DNA of 64,000 nt from Brachyhypopomus gauderio (GCF_052324685.1 NW_027506921.1:69501-133500), one strand, 5' to 3'. Shown: positions 1-13,165, counted from the first letter of the stretch. Notes: a model not told the origin generated them from the sequence alone. Translations and numbers: made by a program.

Positions 1-2117
1 CACAAGGAGAACTTCTGTTTTGTCCTCATTTAATTGTAGGAAGTTTAGAGACATCCAGCATTTAATATCTCTTACACAGGCCTCAATTTTTCCTAAACTG
101 AGTTTGTCATCGGGTTTGGCTGATATGTAAAGTTGAGTGTCATCCGCATAGCAGTGAAAATTGACACCATGTTTGTTTATAACTGTGCCCAATGGTAGCA
201 TATATAATGTAAATAATAATGGTCCTAAGATGGAGCCTTGCGGGACCCCATATTTAACCATTGTACGTTTGGATGAAATATTATTGAGCTCTACAAACTG
301 ATAGCGATTTGTTAAGTAAGACTGAAACCATGAAAGGGCTGTGCCTGAGACTCCAACCCAGCGTTCTAACCTTTCTAGCAAGATCCTATGATCAATTGTG
401 TCGAAAGCTGCACTAAGATCAAGAAGCACTAACAGTGATACATAGCCTTGATCTGATGCAAGGAGGAGATCATTTGTTACTTTAACTAATGCTGTTTCAG
501 TACTGTGATGGGGCCTAAAACCAGATTGGAACTTTTCAAATGTGTTATTCCTATACAGATATAGGCATAATTGCTGGGCAACAGCTTTTTCTATGATCTT
601 AGATATAAATGATGTGTTTGAAATGGGTCTATAATTAGACAGCACAGTCGGATCAAGATTTGGTTTCTTGATCAGAGGTTTGATAATTGCTAATTTACAT
701 GATTTGGGCATGTGACCTATTGTAATGCATGAGTTAACTATAGTTAGAAGAGGTTCAGTTACAGCTGGTAATACCTCTTTTAATAACTTTGAGGGAACTG
801 AGTCTAATGTGCAGGTAGTACAATTTAAGGAAGAAATTATTTTCTCTAATTCTGATTTTGGGAGTGGATGAAAAGCATCAAGTTTTTCTCCCGGTATGTA
901 ATTTAAAACAATATCAACCAAACCAGATGACATACCAGTTGTATTGCTAATAAAGGGTTTTATATTTTGTCTAATATTCTCTATTTTATTATCAAAGAAA
1001 TCTATAAATACATTACTAGTGAGGTTTACTGGAATCTGAGGTTCTGTGCCTGCTTGATTTTTTGTAAGTTTAGAAATAGTATTAAAAAGAAATCTAGGAT
1101 TGTTTTTATTTTTCTCTATCAGTGAGGCTAAGTATGCTGAGCGTGCTTTAGTGAGTGCCCGTTTGTAGTCAATAATGCTATCCTTCCAGGCACAGTGGAA
1201 TACTTCCAATTTAGTAGATCGCCATTTCCGCTCTAATTTACGTGCTATTTGTTTTAAGTTTCTAGTTTGGTCGGTGTACCATGGGGCGAGCTTTTTGGAT
1301 CTAGCTTTTTTATATTTTAGTGGAGCTACTATATCTAGAGCTGATCTGCAGGTATTCTCTAAGTAGTCGGTTAGGCTATCTAACTCTCCTGGATCGGATG
1401 GCGAGTGGGCTAGAGCAGTTAAATCAGGGAGGGTTTCAATAAACTGTGTTGCTGTTGATGAATTTATTGAGCGCTTTATACACTGCCGAGGAGATGGGCG
1501 GGTATTTATGTTAAGGTGAAAATCAAATTTTACTAAATAATGATCGGAGATTGCTACGGTTTGCGGGAGTATGTTTATATTATCTACGTCGATACCCAGT
1601 GTTAATATTAGATCTAGGGTATGATTTCGATAATGTGTAGGTCCTACTACGTTTTGTTTAATGCCGACAGAGTTCAATATAGAAGTAAAAGCCCTTGTCA
1701 GTGGATCCTCCGCATTATCAAAGTGTATGTTAAAGTCTCCTACCATTATTATTTTGTCACTACATACTGCTAAATTTGCTGCAAAATCGGTGAAATCATT
1801 TAAGAAATCTGAGTAAGGCCCTGGTGGTCTGTATACATTAGTTAGGGAGAATGTACTTTTATTTTCAGATGGACTAATTACATTAATAGACTGCATCTCA
1901 AATGAGTTTGAGATATCTAAGTATTTCTGATGAATTTCTAAACAATCACGATAGATTATACATATTCCACCTCCTCTGCCTGACAGTCTAGGTCTATGTA
2001 TATAACTATATCCCACAGGAGTGGCTTCGTTTAGAGTTAAATAATCACCAGATTGAACCCACGTTTCAGTTAGACAAAGAATATCAATTTTCTGGTCTGT
2101 TATAAGTTCATTTACAA
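1..2117 (-). mobile_element. 5'-truncated LINE retrotransposon (L2/CR1-like)
   Basis: Extent of the retrotransposon inferred from the coding homology. The 3' UTR and tail lie outside the window. The 5' boundary is placed where endonuclease homology stops (about 2117); 5' truncation is the usual result of incomplete reverse transcription. The flanking bases at 2118-2160 are a short tandem of ctgtaatg-like words. Confidence 0.85.
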
Positions 2118-2244
2118 AAACTGTAATGTCTGTAATGTAACTGTAAATCACTGTAATGGTGTTCTGGTCCTTAGTACTGTATACGATAATCACTGTAAAT
2201 TTTGAAAACACACTGAGATGAGATCATTTTCCAGGCAATGGCTG
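1..2244 (-). CDS. L2/CR1-type LINE ORF2 (endonuclease + reverse transcriptase), partial
   Basis: Minus-strand reading frame with no stop from 2244 down to base 1, so it continues outside the window; about 705 codons resemble LINE protein from about 2117 onward. N-terminal part is an APE-type endonuclease: LTETW near 2075, GDFNIHF near 1740-1720 and SDHYLV near 1540-1525. The reverse transcriptase follows: NYRPIS near 640, a [10 protein letters not shown] palm motif near 418-385, [13 protein letters not shown] near 247-205 and the catalytic YADD at 150-139. The first endonuclease residues are missing, so this copy is 5'-truncated near 2117; upstream codons to 2244 are chance open frame. I read every 60-base line and saw no frameshift. 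The product would nick target DNA and copy its own RNA. L2/CR1 is my best clade; Rex1 is the alternative. Absence of a stop suggests a fairly young copy. Confidence 0.92.
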
Positions 2245-2305
2245 TTACTGTGAGGGGGTTGTGAGTTGTGAGGCAATCAGGGGTTACAAACCCCAGTGGG
2301 CAGCA

Positions 2306-2486
2306 CCCCTAGGTTTAACTCACTAGGAGGAGACCCCTAGGTTTACCTCACTAGGAGGAGACCCCTAGGTTTACCTCACTAGTAGGAGACCCCTAGGTTT
2401 ACCTCACTAGGAGGAGGCCCCTAGGTTTAACTCACTAGTAGGAGACCCCTAGGTTTACCTCACTAGGAGGAGACCCCTAGTGAGGG
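2306..2486. repeat. 28-bp tandem repeat, about 6.5 copies
   Basis: Unit of about 28 bp beginning cccctaggttta and ending ctcactaggaggaga. Copies differ by single bases (taggag versus aggagg, tttaac versus tttacc). The array ends in a partial unit reading cccctagtgaggg, where the cctag/ctcacta words meet in inverted order. Confidence 0.9.
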
Positions 2487-3361
2487 GAACTAGAGCCAAC
2501 CTGAGGTGAAGAACTGTCCACTCAGCCCACTACACATAGGGGTAATGGTGGGTAGAAGGCAGTGTCACTGTCAGCGGGACTGTTTGGTGGACAGGACGGG
2601 TTTACAGGTGGACCAACCCCCACTCACATCCACTCAACAGAAGGTCTAAGTTAGAGAGGAGAACCTTACAGCCAGCCAGGAACAGGACTCAAACTGAAGG
2701 TCCTTGCTGGACCAGTGGTCTTGGTTGATGTGGATGGTGGGATGGTGGACAGGAGATTGGGGGGGGGGGGGGGGGGGGGGGGGTGGTGTTATGGTGGAGC
2801 CTCCTGAGGGGAATCAGACTAAAGAGCACTGACTTGCTGGCTCCCTCTAGTGGCCACTTGCTGATGATGCGAGCCAGCCATTACAATTACTTTACAGGGA
2901 TTTGAGGCCAAAAGGCTTCCCATTTCTGTAATTACTTTACAATACTGTTATATATCCTGATACATCCCTGGCCAGTAACGGTTCTTATCAACATCAGTTT
3001 CTAATGTCCAATTCCTTCTTGCATGTTTCAAGAATTTGTCACACAGACTCTGAGGCAGAGTGGTTGTATTCTTTGATCTTGTCCCACTGAGGCAGTAGTG
3101 TCCACTCTCAGCAGCTCTCTCAGGTCTGTCGTCTCATCTTGTACTTTTAAAATGATGTAATTACAGGATTGTTTGTTGCTGTGCAATCCAGAAGTCAACA
3201 GGATGGATTTGCAGGAAAGTTGAATGAGAAACTGGTTTTCCCTTGTTTGTCCACGCGTTCCTATCTGACTGTCTAAACCTCTGCTGGGAGGGGCTGGTGG
3301 ACTCACACCCATGGGAAGGTCACCTGTGTTTCCATTCTGTCGTCCCGGGCAATACTGGATG
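2487..3361. other. Intergenic, no gene recognised; 25-bp poly-G tract
   Basis: Contains an uninterrupted G run at 2759-2783, able to form G-quadruplex and prone to slippage. Otherwise unique-looking sequence without convincing coding potential. Confidence 0.7.
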
Positions 3362-3690
3362 TCAACATTGAAGCCTTGCCAATTTTGACATCAAACTCTC
3401 CTCAACGGCACCTAAACTAGCAGTCTGAGGATCGCTCAAAGGGTTATTGTGTGTAAAGACCATGAATATGTGACCCAAATGGTACTCCCAAAACTTAACT
3501 GTAATAACCCACTTTGAGACCAATAACTCCATCTTCACAGCACTATAGTTTTCCATATTTTCTCAGACACCTCTGCAATTGGTCTTTAACCTTTTTCTCA
3601 ATCTTGGCACAGCACAGCCTCAAAGTCAGCAGAGAAGTCGGTATAACACTGAGGCAGAGACTAACTTCTGCTTCGATATTTCAACAGCAC
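3362..3690 (-). pseudogene. Decayed Ty3/gypsy RNase H fragment
   Basis: The minus-strand frame 3556-3362 has the layout of the Ty3/gypsy RNase H region: a MELLVSKW segment (family consensus LEFLALKW), a WEYHLG segment and THNNPLS (family TDNNPLT). Upstream, to about 3690, the preceding part of the domain can be followed only across frame changes and stops, so the gene is dead. No LTRs were found around it. This is an old, short relic. Confidence 0.6.
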
Positions 3691-3699
3691 ACTAACAAC

Positions 3700-5486
3700 T
3701 TGGGCCCCAAAGCTAGGAAAACTGAATCCCTGTAATTATCTCACGAAGCTGCTAGGTGTGAAAAGTGATTCACAAATTATCAACAATGACCTGAAGAACC
3801 TTAATGGTTCTATCAAAGTCTGGCCTCCACCACCACACAAACATCTGTAGCAACTCTTCCTGCAACCAGAACATGGCCAAAGTGTGATATTTTTCACTGA
3901 AAATAAGTTTGATTGGCTAATTGAAAGTTTGATTATGAAATTGATTTGACCTTAAAGCCATAAAATCTGACCTAAGACAATCACACTTACAACTAGAAAA
4001 TTAGATCACATCACTCAAACATTGAAGTAGTTTTAAAGGCATCTACAGTAAAGCCAGCGATTAAAGGCCCCCTATTGAATTAGACCCACCCACAGTGTCT
4101 TTTACCCTCCTTTTCAACTTCAGCCATCTGGTTGTAGCCACTAGTCAGATCCTTTAAGCATTACCCTTTAACCTTTAATCTTGGAGGGTCAACATCTTTC
4201 TTAGCTTTCATGTTTTGTTGAATGTAGTCCACAAACAGTCTATTTTCTTAAACAAAAGAACGAAGAAAAGGCTCTTGCAGTAATAATACCCTGCTCTCAC
4301 AGTGACTATAAACTTTGAACTACACGATGACCTGGGGGCAGTCAATGATACAGTGGTATCTTCAAAAGCTGGAACGTTGTGTTGGATTATGTCAGTATTC
4401 CCTGTGTCATCTGCACATCTACCCACTCAGTAGATCCTGAACGTGAGTGACCTGCACTCATACACATCCTGGATACACAGAAGTAATGCTAGCAATGGCC
4501 TTCCTCTAGTTCTTCATCTAATACGTCATTACCTACGCTGGGCCCATTCTGAAACCCAGTAGCTAGAACTGAACACAGAAACCATCACAGCAGAGACACT
4601 GCCTTTGAACAGTTCAGCAAGAGCCTTGCTCAGATGATTACTGATAAGTTCACATCAACTTATTATTTTATTATATTCATGCCAACCAGTCCTTGGACAT
4701 TTTCAGATTTGTTTTTTTTTTCCAGTATTTTAAAACATCACACTGAGTAAGTATTTTATCCATAATCTCAACAACAAATTGTAAATAATCCATCAGGGAA
4801 TTAAAATGTCATTTGCTGCCTTCAAATTTAACCACCCACAGTCTCACCCAAGAGCTATGCTGTTCGGTTACACTCCAAATGATTTTTATAGCTCTCTGCA
4901 GTAATAGTAACCATAATAGTAACTATAATAGTAACCATAATAGTAACCACTGATACAGCGTCTAACAGAAGTGGAACATGCACACCTCTCATCTTTATCT
5001 CTGAACAGCAGAGGGCCACATAAAAGAGCCTAATGCCTTTAAATAAATCAACTGCAAATCAACTGAATCCTGCAGTTTAGTTTCTACTTACACTTAGATC
5101 ATCACCTACAGGGGGCAGTAGTGTCCCTGCTGCTCCTGCACTTGTATTAAGCCCTGATCCTCACCTATCGCTGTAGCTTTACTACCAATGACGTTACAAC
5201 TACAGTTCTCCTATTATCTATGTCTATATACACTACTGTGCACAACTCTCCAACCAAAACAAAAAAGACTTGCCTTTGCAAAAACACCTGCCTTATTTCT
5301 GACAATTAAAGTTTATATACATTATGTTACTTATATAATATTCCTTCATGAACCACGCCAATACACTGCCAACGTAGAGGGGTTCACATCCCTTATCCCT
5401 GCTAAGAAAAAAAATTATGGCTGATAGAAAAATTTTGAAAACTCTGTTTCCGCATACAATACTAAACATAAATTTATGGTATGGTA
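3700..5486. other. Intergenic, no gene recognised
   Basis: Unique-looking AT-rich DNA. Visible structure: a small array of atagtaacc/atagtaact 12-mers at about 4908-4947. No open frame carries a recognisable domain. Confidence 0.6.
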
Positions 5487-6367
5487 CAGTGATGGCTAAG
5501 TTACCTTGAAAAAGTAATCCGATTACTGATTACTGATTACTCCTTTTAAAAGTAACTTAGTTACGTTACTGATTAGCCTACTTGATTTTAAAAGTAACTA
5601 CGTTAGATTACAAGTTACTTTAGTTGTTACATTCAGCAGCAAAATCGATTTTTCCAATACTCACTTTATTGGAAGTGCATTTTTAACAGTAACAATTTAT
5701 TGAAGCAGGTTCGGTAACCGAGGCAGAAACTGCTTAATCCAAAAATCCAGAGGAGGGAAACTTTATTGATAACGCAACCCTGGCGCGCGCAGGCTCCGCC
5801 CCCCAGTGTCACTTAAAGGGCAAGACTCGCCGTGAGGAGTAGGACTCGCTACAGTATCTCCTGACATTACGTTTGTGTAGCTGCGCGGTATTATTTGTAA
5901 ATTTATTTGTAAACGTAATACAAGCGAACTGTTCAGTCAGACAGCTTGTGAAACGAAATACCATTACAATTTCAAGCATTTTAAAGTAGGCGACGTTAGT
6001 CAAAATTCCAGCACTTTTCAAACGTGGAACACAAAGCAACATTAAAATTGGTCAGGTAAATGTTCCTTCCCCTGTTTTTGAGGGGTGTTTCTTTACACTA
6101 CCACATATCGTTACGGGAGGACACTGCACAGAATGACTTGTAAAACGTGCTCGCGCTCTCACAGGGTCGAGCGCTACGGTCAGACTCAAAAGTAGAACTG
6201 AGCCAAGAAGAAAGCAAAAATATATATTTTACTGGGGAAAATAAAAATAGTAACGCACAGTTATTTGGATAAGTAACTTTAATCTGATTGCTGGACTGGA
6301 AATAGTAGCGCGTTATATTACTCGTTACCGAAAAAAGTTACTAAGTAACGCGTTACTGACATCACTG
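5487..6367. mobile_element. Non-autonomous hAT transposon with perfect 8-bp TSD
   Basis: The element starts CAGTGATGgc and ends catCACTG, giving hAT-type terminal inverted repeats. The subterminal regions are rich in agtaac/gttac words in both orientations, as in many fish hAT elements. It is flanked by the identical octamer gtatggta at 5479-5486 and 6368-6375. Size is 881 bp. A GC-rich internal stretch (5780-5880) resembles a promoter or first exon of an autonomous parent, but there is no transposase. The exact target duplication indicates a recent insertion. Confidence 0.92.
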
Positions 6368-6377
6368 GTATGGTATG

Positions 6378-6408
6378 ATTGCTTCATGGTATTTTTCCAT
6401 GAAGCAAT
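6378..6408. repeat. 12-bp perfect inverted repeat (hairpin)
   Basis: Arms attgcttcatgg (6378-6389) and ccatgaagcaat (6397-6408) with a 7-base loop. It lies two bases beyond the hAT target duplication; no terminator role is implied in this genome. Confidence 0.8.
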
Positions 6409-8462
6409 AATCAATAATTGTTTACCACTGCACTTAAATGCAGCTTTAATGCATTCTTGCCCCACAATATCTGAGTGAACCCATTGCATACTATAACCCA
6501 GCTCACCTGCTGCGCTCTCTGAATACAGGGTTTCTCTTAGCTCCGAACATTAGCAAGAATACAGCCAGAGTAAGAATCTTCTCCTTTATAGCCCCTCAGC
6601 CCCTGAGATTCACACACATACATCTTTAACTCTTCAGTCTTCAGTTAATGTACTAGATATGAAGGTGTGGAGCTCGGAGGCCCCCAGTCATTGAGTCTTC
6701 TGGTAATCTGAGATGTTGATGCTATCATCTAGCCATGCCACATGTTCACTCTAGTTGTGATAATGATTTGGGTGTAAAGCAATGTCTCAGTGAGCCCTCA
6801 TGCCTGTGGTCACCTCCAGGCCCCTCCCTTTAGTTATGCTGCTATAGATAAGCCTGCTGGAGATACATGCTAATCACTGGCTTGATTTGATGTTTACATA
6901 TTTAACCTGCATTTTGTATATTGGTTACGTGCTTATACAAATACAATTCCATAAGAGCACCTAAAAATGTGCTGGTGTGCTGTGAATGGATGTGCCAATG
7001 CTACCAGCGGACATGCCGATGTAGTCCCCTACCTGAGGCCCAACATCCACACTGAAGGAACTGCTCAGCCTAGATATAGAACTATAAATACTGCAACTAT
7101 AATAATAAACAGGATCAAGTTCACTACCAATAAAATACATACTACGTTGGCTGAGTAATAAAGAGAAAAAGAGATAAACATGAGAAGATACTATGCAATG
7201 ACAGAAGGAAAAATAATCTGCTCAGACTTCGTAATTTCTCACTTTTATATGCACAGGGCACTGTTAAGGACTATTGCTATAATTACTATTATATCAATTA
7301 TTTTTTACAAAATAGAATAATAATTGTTGCCTACTGGAGAACAAATTGAAAATAAATGTTTTCTCCCTCCCAGTCTATTATCTGTTTATTATCATATCCA
7401 GTGTTAGTCTATAGCAGATGACATAAGCTTTGCTCCTGGAGATCCATTTTCCAATATAATTACTACCTTCAGAAGATTAGCTGAACAAGGTCTATTCCAT
7501 TTAGATTAGAGGCAAATCTTGTGAGATGGTTGGTTAGATACTACAGGTCAAATATACTGTTTGTATAGTCCAGCAATATTCAGTCCTGGTCCTGGAGTTT
7601 CACTGCCCTGCATGCTAGACCCCCACTGACAACATTAGCTTGGTTACTCAACATCATATCATAAACTATCATATGTGTGCATCATAACATTTAAGTGTAT
7701 TTCAGTAATATGGAATTTAACCACATACAGGAAGTGCCGTATATATTTCAGATGACTGAGGAGTATATACGAGGCCTGTAAGTGATTCCAGGAAAACAGC
7801 TCATGTTGTGGAAAAAACTGGTGCAAATAGTGTTTTCCTCATTCCTAGAATTAGATTCTAGGATGACAGCTAGCCTATACACAGCACTAGCCAACACACA
7901 CTATGATTTCATGAGCACCAGGATGAAGCCTAATACAGTCCATGGCCTTCACAGAAAACTAGATCTACACATCATTTAATATTTGCAGTAAACTCTGGCC
8001 TGAGGAGATTGAAGCACACATCCACCTCCACATCTCAAAGATATTGGAACTTTTTTCTTACAGCTCCTTTACGTTTTGGAAGCTTGGGGTTTTTGGACAA
8101 GGCATGAGTAGAATTATTTAGATATCTACGGTTTTTGTACATTCAGTTTGTATGCCTTTAGTGACACACCAGAAGCAGCTGTTTCCCCACCCCAACACTA
8201 AACCTCTGAGCCAGGGACACTCTTAAGTCCAGAACTGGGACACTCATCGTGCTTACAAACATATGGATGGTAATTTTGAATGTTCTCAACTGAGTGGACA
8301 CCTTTATGTGTGTATGCCAGGTTGCCATCAGGAATACTGTAAACATAAAACAGGCTGGAACATGTTTCCTGTGTCTGAATAAAGGAGAGTCTGGTAACTA
8401 GAACGTGGTCTTGGTAACCGCTGTGAGCAAAGCAAACAAAAAATGAAAGGTTGCCACCAGCT
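6409..8462. other. Intergenic, no gene recognised
   Basis: AT-rich sequence without recognisable exons, transposon termini or RNA genes. Short open frames present (for example 7782-7979) have no family signature. Confidence 0.55.
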
Positions 8463-10077
8463 GAGATCCACAGTCCATTCCTATTATAGAGACCTCTGTT
8501 ATAGACAACACCTCATAACGTGAGATCCACAGTCCATTCCTATTATAGAGACCTCTGTTATAGACAACACCTCATAACGTGAGATCCACAGTCCATTCCT
8601 ATTAGAGACCTCTGTTATAGACAACACCTCATAACGTGAGATCCACAGTCCATTCCTATTAGAGACCTCTGTTACAGACAACACCTCATAACGTGAGATC
8701 CAGTCCATTCCTATTATAGAGACCTCTGTTATAGACAACACCTCATAACGTGAGATCCACAGTCCATTCCTATTATAGAGACCTCTGTTACAGACAACAC
8801 CTCATAACGTGAGATCCACAGTCCATTCCTATTATAGAGACCTCTGTTATAGACAACACCTCATAACGTGAGATCCACAGTCCATTCCTATTAGAGACCT
8901 CTGTTACAGACAACACCTCATAACGTGAGATCCACAGTCCATTCCTATTAGAGACCTCTGTTACAGACAACACCTCATAACGTGAGATCCAGTCCATTCC
9001 TATTATAGAGACCTCTGTTATAGACAACACCTCATAACGTGAGATCCACAGTCCATTCCTATTATAGAGACCTCTGTTATAGACAACACCTCATAACGTG
9101 AGATCCACAGTCCATTCCTATTAGAGACCTCTGTTATAGACAACACCTCATAACGTGAGATCCACAGTCCATTCCTATTAGAGACCTCTGTTACAGACAA
9201 CACCTCATAATGTGAGATCCAGTCCATTCCTATTATAGAGACCTCTGTTATAGACAACACCTCATAACGTGAGATCCACAGTCCATTCCTATTATAGAGA
9301 CCTCTGTTATAGACAACACCTCATAACGTGAGATCCACAGTCCATTCCTATTAGAGACCTCTGTTATAGACAACACCTCATAACGTGAGATCCACAGTCC
9401 ATTCCTATTATAGAGACCTCTGTTATAGACAACACCTCATAACATGAGATCCACAGTCCATTCCTATTAGAGACCTCTGTTACAGACAACACCTCATAAC
9501 GTGAGATCCACAGTCCATTCCTATTAGAGACCTCTGTTACAGACAACACCTCATAACGTGAGATCCACAGTCCATTCCTATTAGAGACCTCTGTTACAGA
9601 CAACACCTCATAACGTGAGATCCACAGTCCATTCCTATTAGAGACCTCTGTTACAGACAACACCTCATAACGTGAGATCCAGTCCATTCCTATTATAGAG
9701 ACCTCTGTTATAGACAACACCTCATAACGTGAGATCCACAGTCCATTCCTATTATAGAGACCTCTGTTATAGACAACACCTCATAACGTGAGATCCACAG
9801 TCCATTCCTATTAGAGACCTCTGTTATAGACAACACCTCATAACGTGAGATCCACAGTCCATTCCTATTAGAGACCTCTGTTACAGACAACACCTCATAA
9901 TGTGAGATCCAGTCCATTCCTATTATAGAGACCTCTGTTATAGACAACACCTCATAACGTGAGATCCACAGTCCATTCCTATTATAGACCTCTGTTACAG
10001 ATAACACCTCATAACGTGAGATCCACAGTCCATTCCTATTATAGAGACCTCTGTTATAGACAACACCTCATAACGTG
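8463..10077. repeat. Minisatellite of 57/59-bp units, about 28 copies, with higher-order structure
   Basis: Head-to-tail units begin gagatccacagtcc and end cctcataacgt. Variants: full 59-bp units (tattatagag), short 57-bp units lacking one ta (tattagag), and 57-bp units in which gatccacagtcc is shortened to gatccagtcc; a T/C variant lies at gtta(t/c)ag. The variants recur in a fixed order (full, short-T, short-C, shortened) at about 230-bp spacing. Both strands have open frames across the array, but these are by-products of 57-bp periodicity. Confidence 0.96.
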
Positions 10078-10500
10078 AAAAGATATGCAACAGGCAAAAG
10101 TAAAAAACACTGAATTGAGTCAAAAGGCCCAAGATGTGTGTGCACTAGGAGTTGTGTATTGTTGATATTTCTTTAAAGGACAGGGATCCAAAGTAGCTTT
10201 CTTACACAGCACATATGGCACTTCCTTAATGGTCATCTTCACTCTAACAGAGTAAACATTAACTCCAGTTGAACTTTCAATGCAGCAGTTTCAAACATAG
10301 CTTGCTTTACTTCCAGTTGAATTTAGAATGCAATATTAGATTTCATTTTTTTTTTTAGGTAAAGTTTCTTTTTAATGGTCTGGCTTCCCCTTATAACACA
10401 GACATGCTATGTGTACACTGCTTCTAAATCCTTCATGTCCTGCTCACAGCTGCAGCTGTTGTTCAGTCCCAGCTAAAGCAGTAAGGTGATCACATCTTCG
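10078..10500. other. Intergenic, no gene recognised
   Basis: Unique sequence between the satellite and a possible LINE tail; nothing coding is recognised. Confidence 0.5.
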
Positions 10501-10504
10501 TGTC

Positions 10505-10600
10505 ATCACAGAGCCAAGGCTCTGGAACAGTTTGCCTGCAAACCTGACATGCTTCAACAATGTCCATATTTGTAATTAAAGCTTAAGGCATTTTAGACAC
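10505..10600 (+). pseudogene. Possible LINE ORF2 C-terminal remnant
   Basis: The plus frame around 10507-10575 reads a PRLWNSLPANL-type segment, the usual C-terminal end of L2/CR1/Rex1 reverse-transcriptase proteins, followed by a stop. Too short to classify further. Confidence 0.4.
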
Positions 10601-13159
10601 TAGTTTGAGGAAGTTATTGAATACATTGCAGGAAATTCGTGTGAACATTTGTCTGTGATGTGTATATTTCTATGATGATGAATTGTGTATAGCTATTATA
10701 TGTAACTTGTTATACATGCCACTTTGTATAACACTTTGGTAAGTGAATGTTTTAAATACTGATTTTTCTTGCAGACAATTGCTGAGAGCAGTGGAGCAAA
10801 AAATTAACCTCAAACAAAATTGGAAACATTTTTTTTAATCACACTTATAACAATCATGAAATTAAGCAATGAGGATTAAGTATCATTCTCTACAAAATAA
10901 CATAGTGGAAACCCTCTAGAACAAAAGAAAAACAAGTACAAACATTTCATATTTAGAAAAATAATTAATAAAGTATGATTATCTAGTATAAATTAACAAC
11001 TAAACGAGGTTCCATAGGAGTGTACTTTAAGTTAAGAGAACATCAAAGCACAATTACAAATTATTTCCACACAAATGTTTTTATAGAGCACTACAGCAAT
11101 CTTACCCTCAGAGACACCCTTTTGCTTTATCATGAAAGAAAACCAGCCATGCATGTCAAAAGATCATAAATAACAAAATTCAAATAAGAATTTTATTTAT
11201 AAATAAATAAACATTAATTTCTAAAAATAAATCAATTATTTACACTTAAACTAAAGATATAATACTTGCTGAATACTTTTTGAAAGTACTACAACAAATA
11301 ACTTCATCTTTCCCTTAAAGCCCTTCCTGTCAGCCCATCCTAGTTCAGAAAACAAATTTCAATATTAAAATCAGCCGCTTAATCACCAATTGTAAATCTG
11401 GGGTTGGCAAAAAATATCACCCATTTCGCTGCAACTGAAGAAAAAGGGTGGTTAAAAAAAGTAATTACTTGTAAGCTTTTATATAATCAGAGGAACAATT
11501 CACTCAACTGAGGCAAAATATTTTCAAACGTTTATTACTATGATGCATTGATTTCCACACTATAAACCTGACAGTCGTGTAAATTGTCAGCACCATTATT
11601 TTTCAAGATATGACGCGATACAGAAAAAAATCTAATTTGTAATTAGCTAGTTAGCCTAGCTATGAATAACTTCCAAAATCGATGGGCAATTACTCAAGAA
11701 AAAAAAACTAGCTATTTTTTAGTTGAACTCAATAAAAATCTAATCGGGGCGTTTCATCCAACAATTCCAATCTGGACATGTAGCTAAGTTAGCTACAATG
11801 GCCAGTGTGTAGCTAGTTAGCTTACCTAGCTATCATAAGAACTTTTAACTTTTTGAAACAATTCAATAGGTGGCCGTAATATAAATAGGAATAAGGTTAC
11901 CAACATGTACTTTTACTATCTTTATTATTTTTTTTATGAATGGAGGGAAAAGTCAGAACACCAGTCTGCGGCAGCCTATTGCTGATGATGGTATGCTTAT
12001 GGCAGAGAATAATTGCAGTGAAGAGCATGTGGGCCTGGACTTTGATGAAGAGGACTCCGTAGCCAGCCCGTTGAACGATAGGGAAGACAATGAGGAGGAA
12101 GAGGGTAACAGAACAGAATGACCAGCCATCAACCTCCACTTGGTAAGTATGCGTTCCAGATCTGTATGTGGGCATGTATATGTTAACGCATTTCAGGCAC
12201 ATTATATAACTAATATTAACATTTTTATATAACATTAATATTTACATTTGAGCTGATATGTTCATAGATTTTTGTATTTGATCAGTCAATGTCATAGGTC
12301 AAGCAGGAAGCAGAAATGCTTCCATTAACTTCCTCTTTTATGCATTGCTGAGACCTGATAGTTGACCACCCTGTAAAGGGTGGTAGCTCATTTTAAAGTG
12401 TCATGGGCACATTTGTAAAGGTGCTTGAGATGAACAGACGCCACATGAATTCTACTGGTTTCTTATTTACATGGAGTTTACTTCTCTCCCCAAATCCACA
12501 TATGGGGGACCCAAGTCTCTTCAGCAGTCATGGGCCAAATCACTCAGGTCAAGTGATCATGTTAAGGCAACAGCAGCCAGACAGGTTGTGAATCTGGCTA
12601 TAGGAAATAATCAGGATCTTAAGTTGTGTACTGACAGACCACCTCAAAAGCACAGCAGAGGCATGTGTTAAAATAAAGGCATATCTGGATTTAAACTGTA
12701 CATGCAAGGTAAACCTGCTGGTGGGGGAATTCAATTCATTGGTACATTTGAGATATGCACATGCAGTGATGGGCATATAACAGAACGAGTTACACAAGTG
12801 GTTAAGGACCTTGTGTGGTCAAATGGGCCATTATATAATCACTAGCTCTTAGCATCCTTGGAGTGAGAAATTATATAATATTGCAACTTGCCATCATCTT
12901 ATTACACCTTTAATTTTGATGGCTCAAATAAAATAGTGTTACAGCAATAGTTGAGTGGATTTTCACTTTTGAAACTTTTTTCCAGAGTAAACTAATTAAA
13001 TCTGAATATTTCTGAGAAATTATATATTGAAAAAGTTTATCTGGTATGTACTGGACCCACTCCAGATCTGTTGCATATGGACTTACACGTGTGTGTGTGC
13101 ACATGCGTATGTGTGTAAATATCCACTGAACAAGTATTTCAGGTAATTTAGTGCACAAA
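10601..13159. other. Intergenic; one short acidic ORF of unknown status
   Basis: AT-rich. At 11936-12121 (+) a 61-codon frame encodes a highly acidic peptide (VGLDFDEEDS, DNEEEEGN) followed 20 bases later by a good donor (gtaagt at 12142). This could be an exon relic of a transposon or gene, but I see no matching acceptor, partner exon or family. Nothing else is recognised. Confidence 0.35.
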
Positions 13160-13165
13160 TTTATT
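13160..13165 (-). terminator. mdm2: Candidate poly(A) signal of mdm2
   Basis: AATAAA on the minus strand about 105 bases beyond the mdm2 stop codon. A longer 3' UTR using a further site is possible. Confidence 0.55.

Noticed and set aside
8499-10007. Serial 80-118 codon frames (ITEVSNRNGLW...) across the 59-bp array
   Set aside because: Repeat translation: 57-bp units preserve frame and lack stops. No start context, splice sites or domain.
8463-10077. CRISPR-like array
   Set aside because: Units are contiguous without unique spacers, and the DNA is vertebrate.
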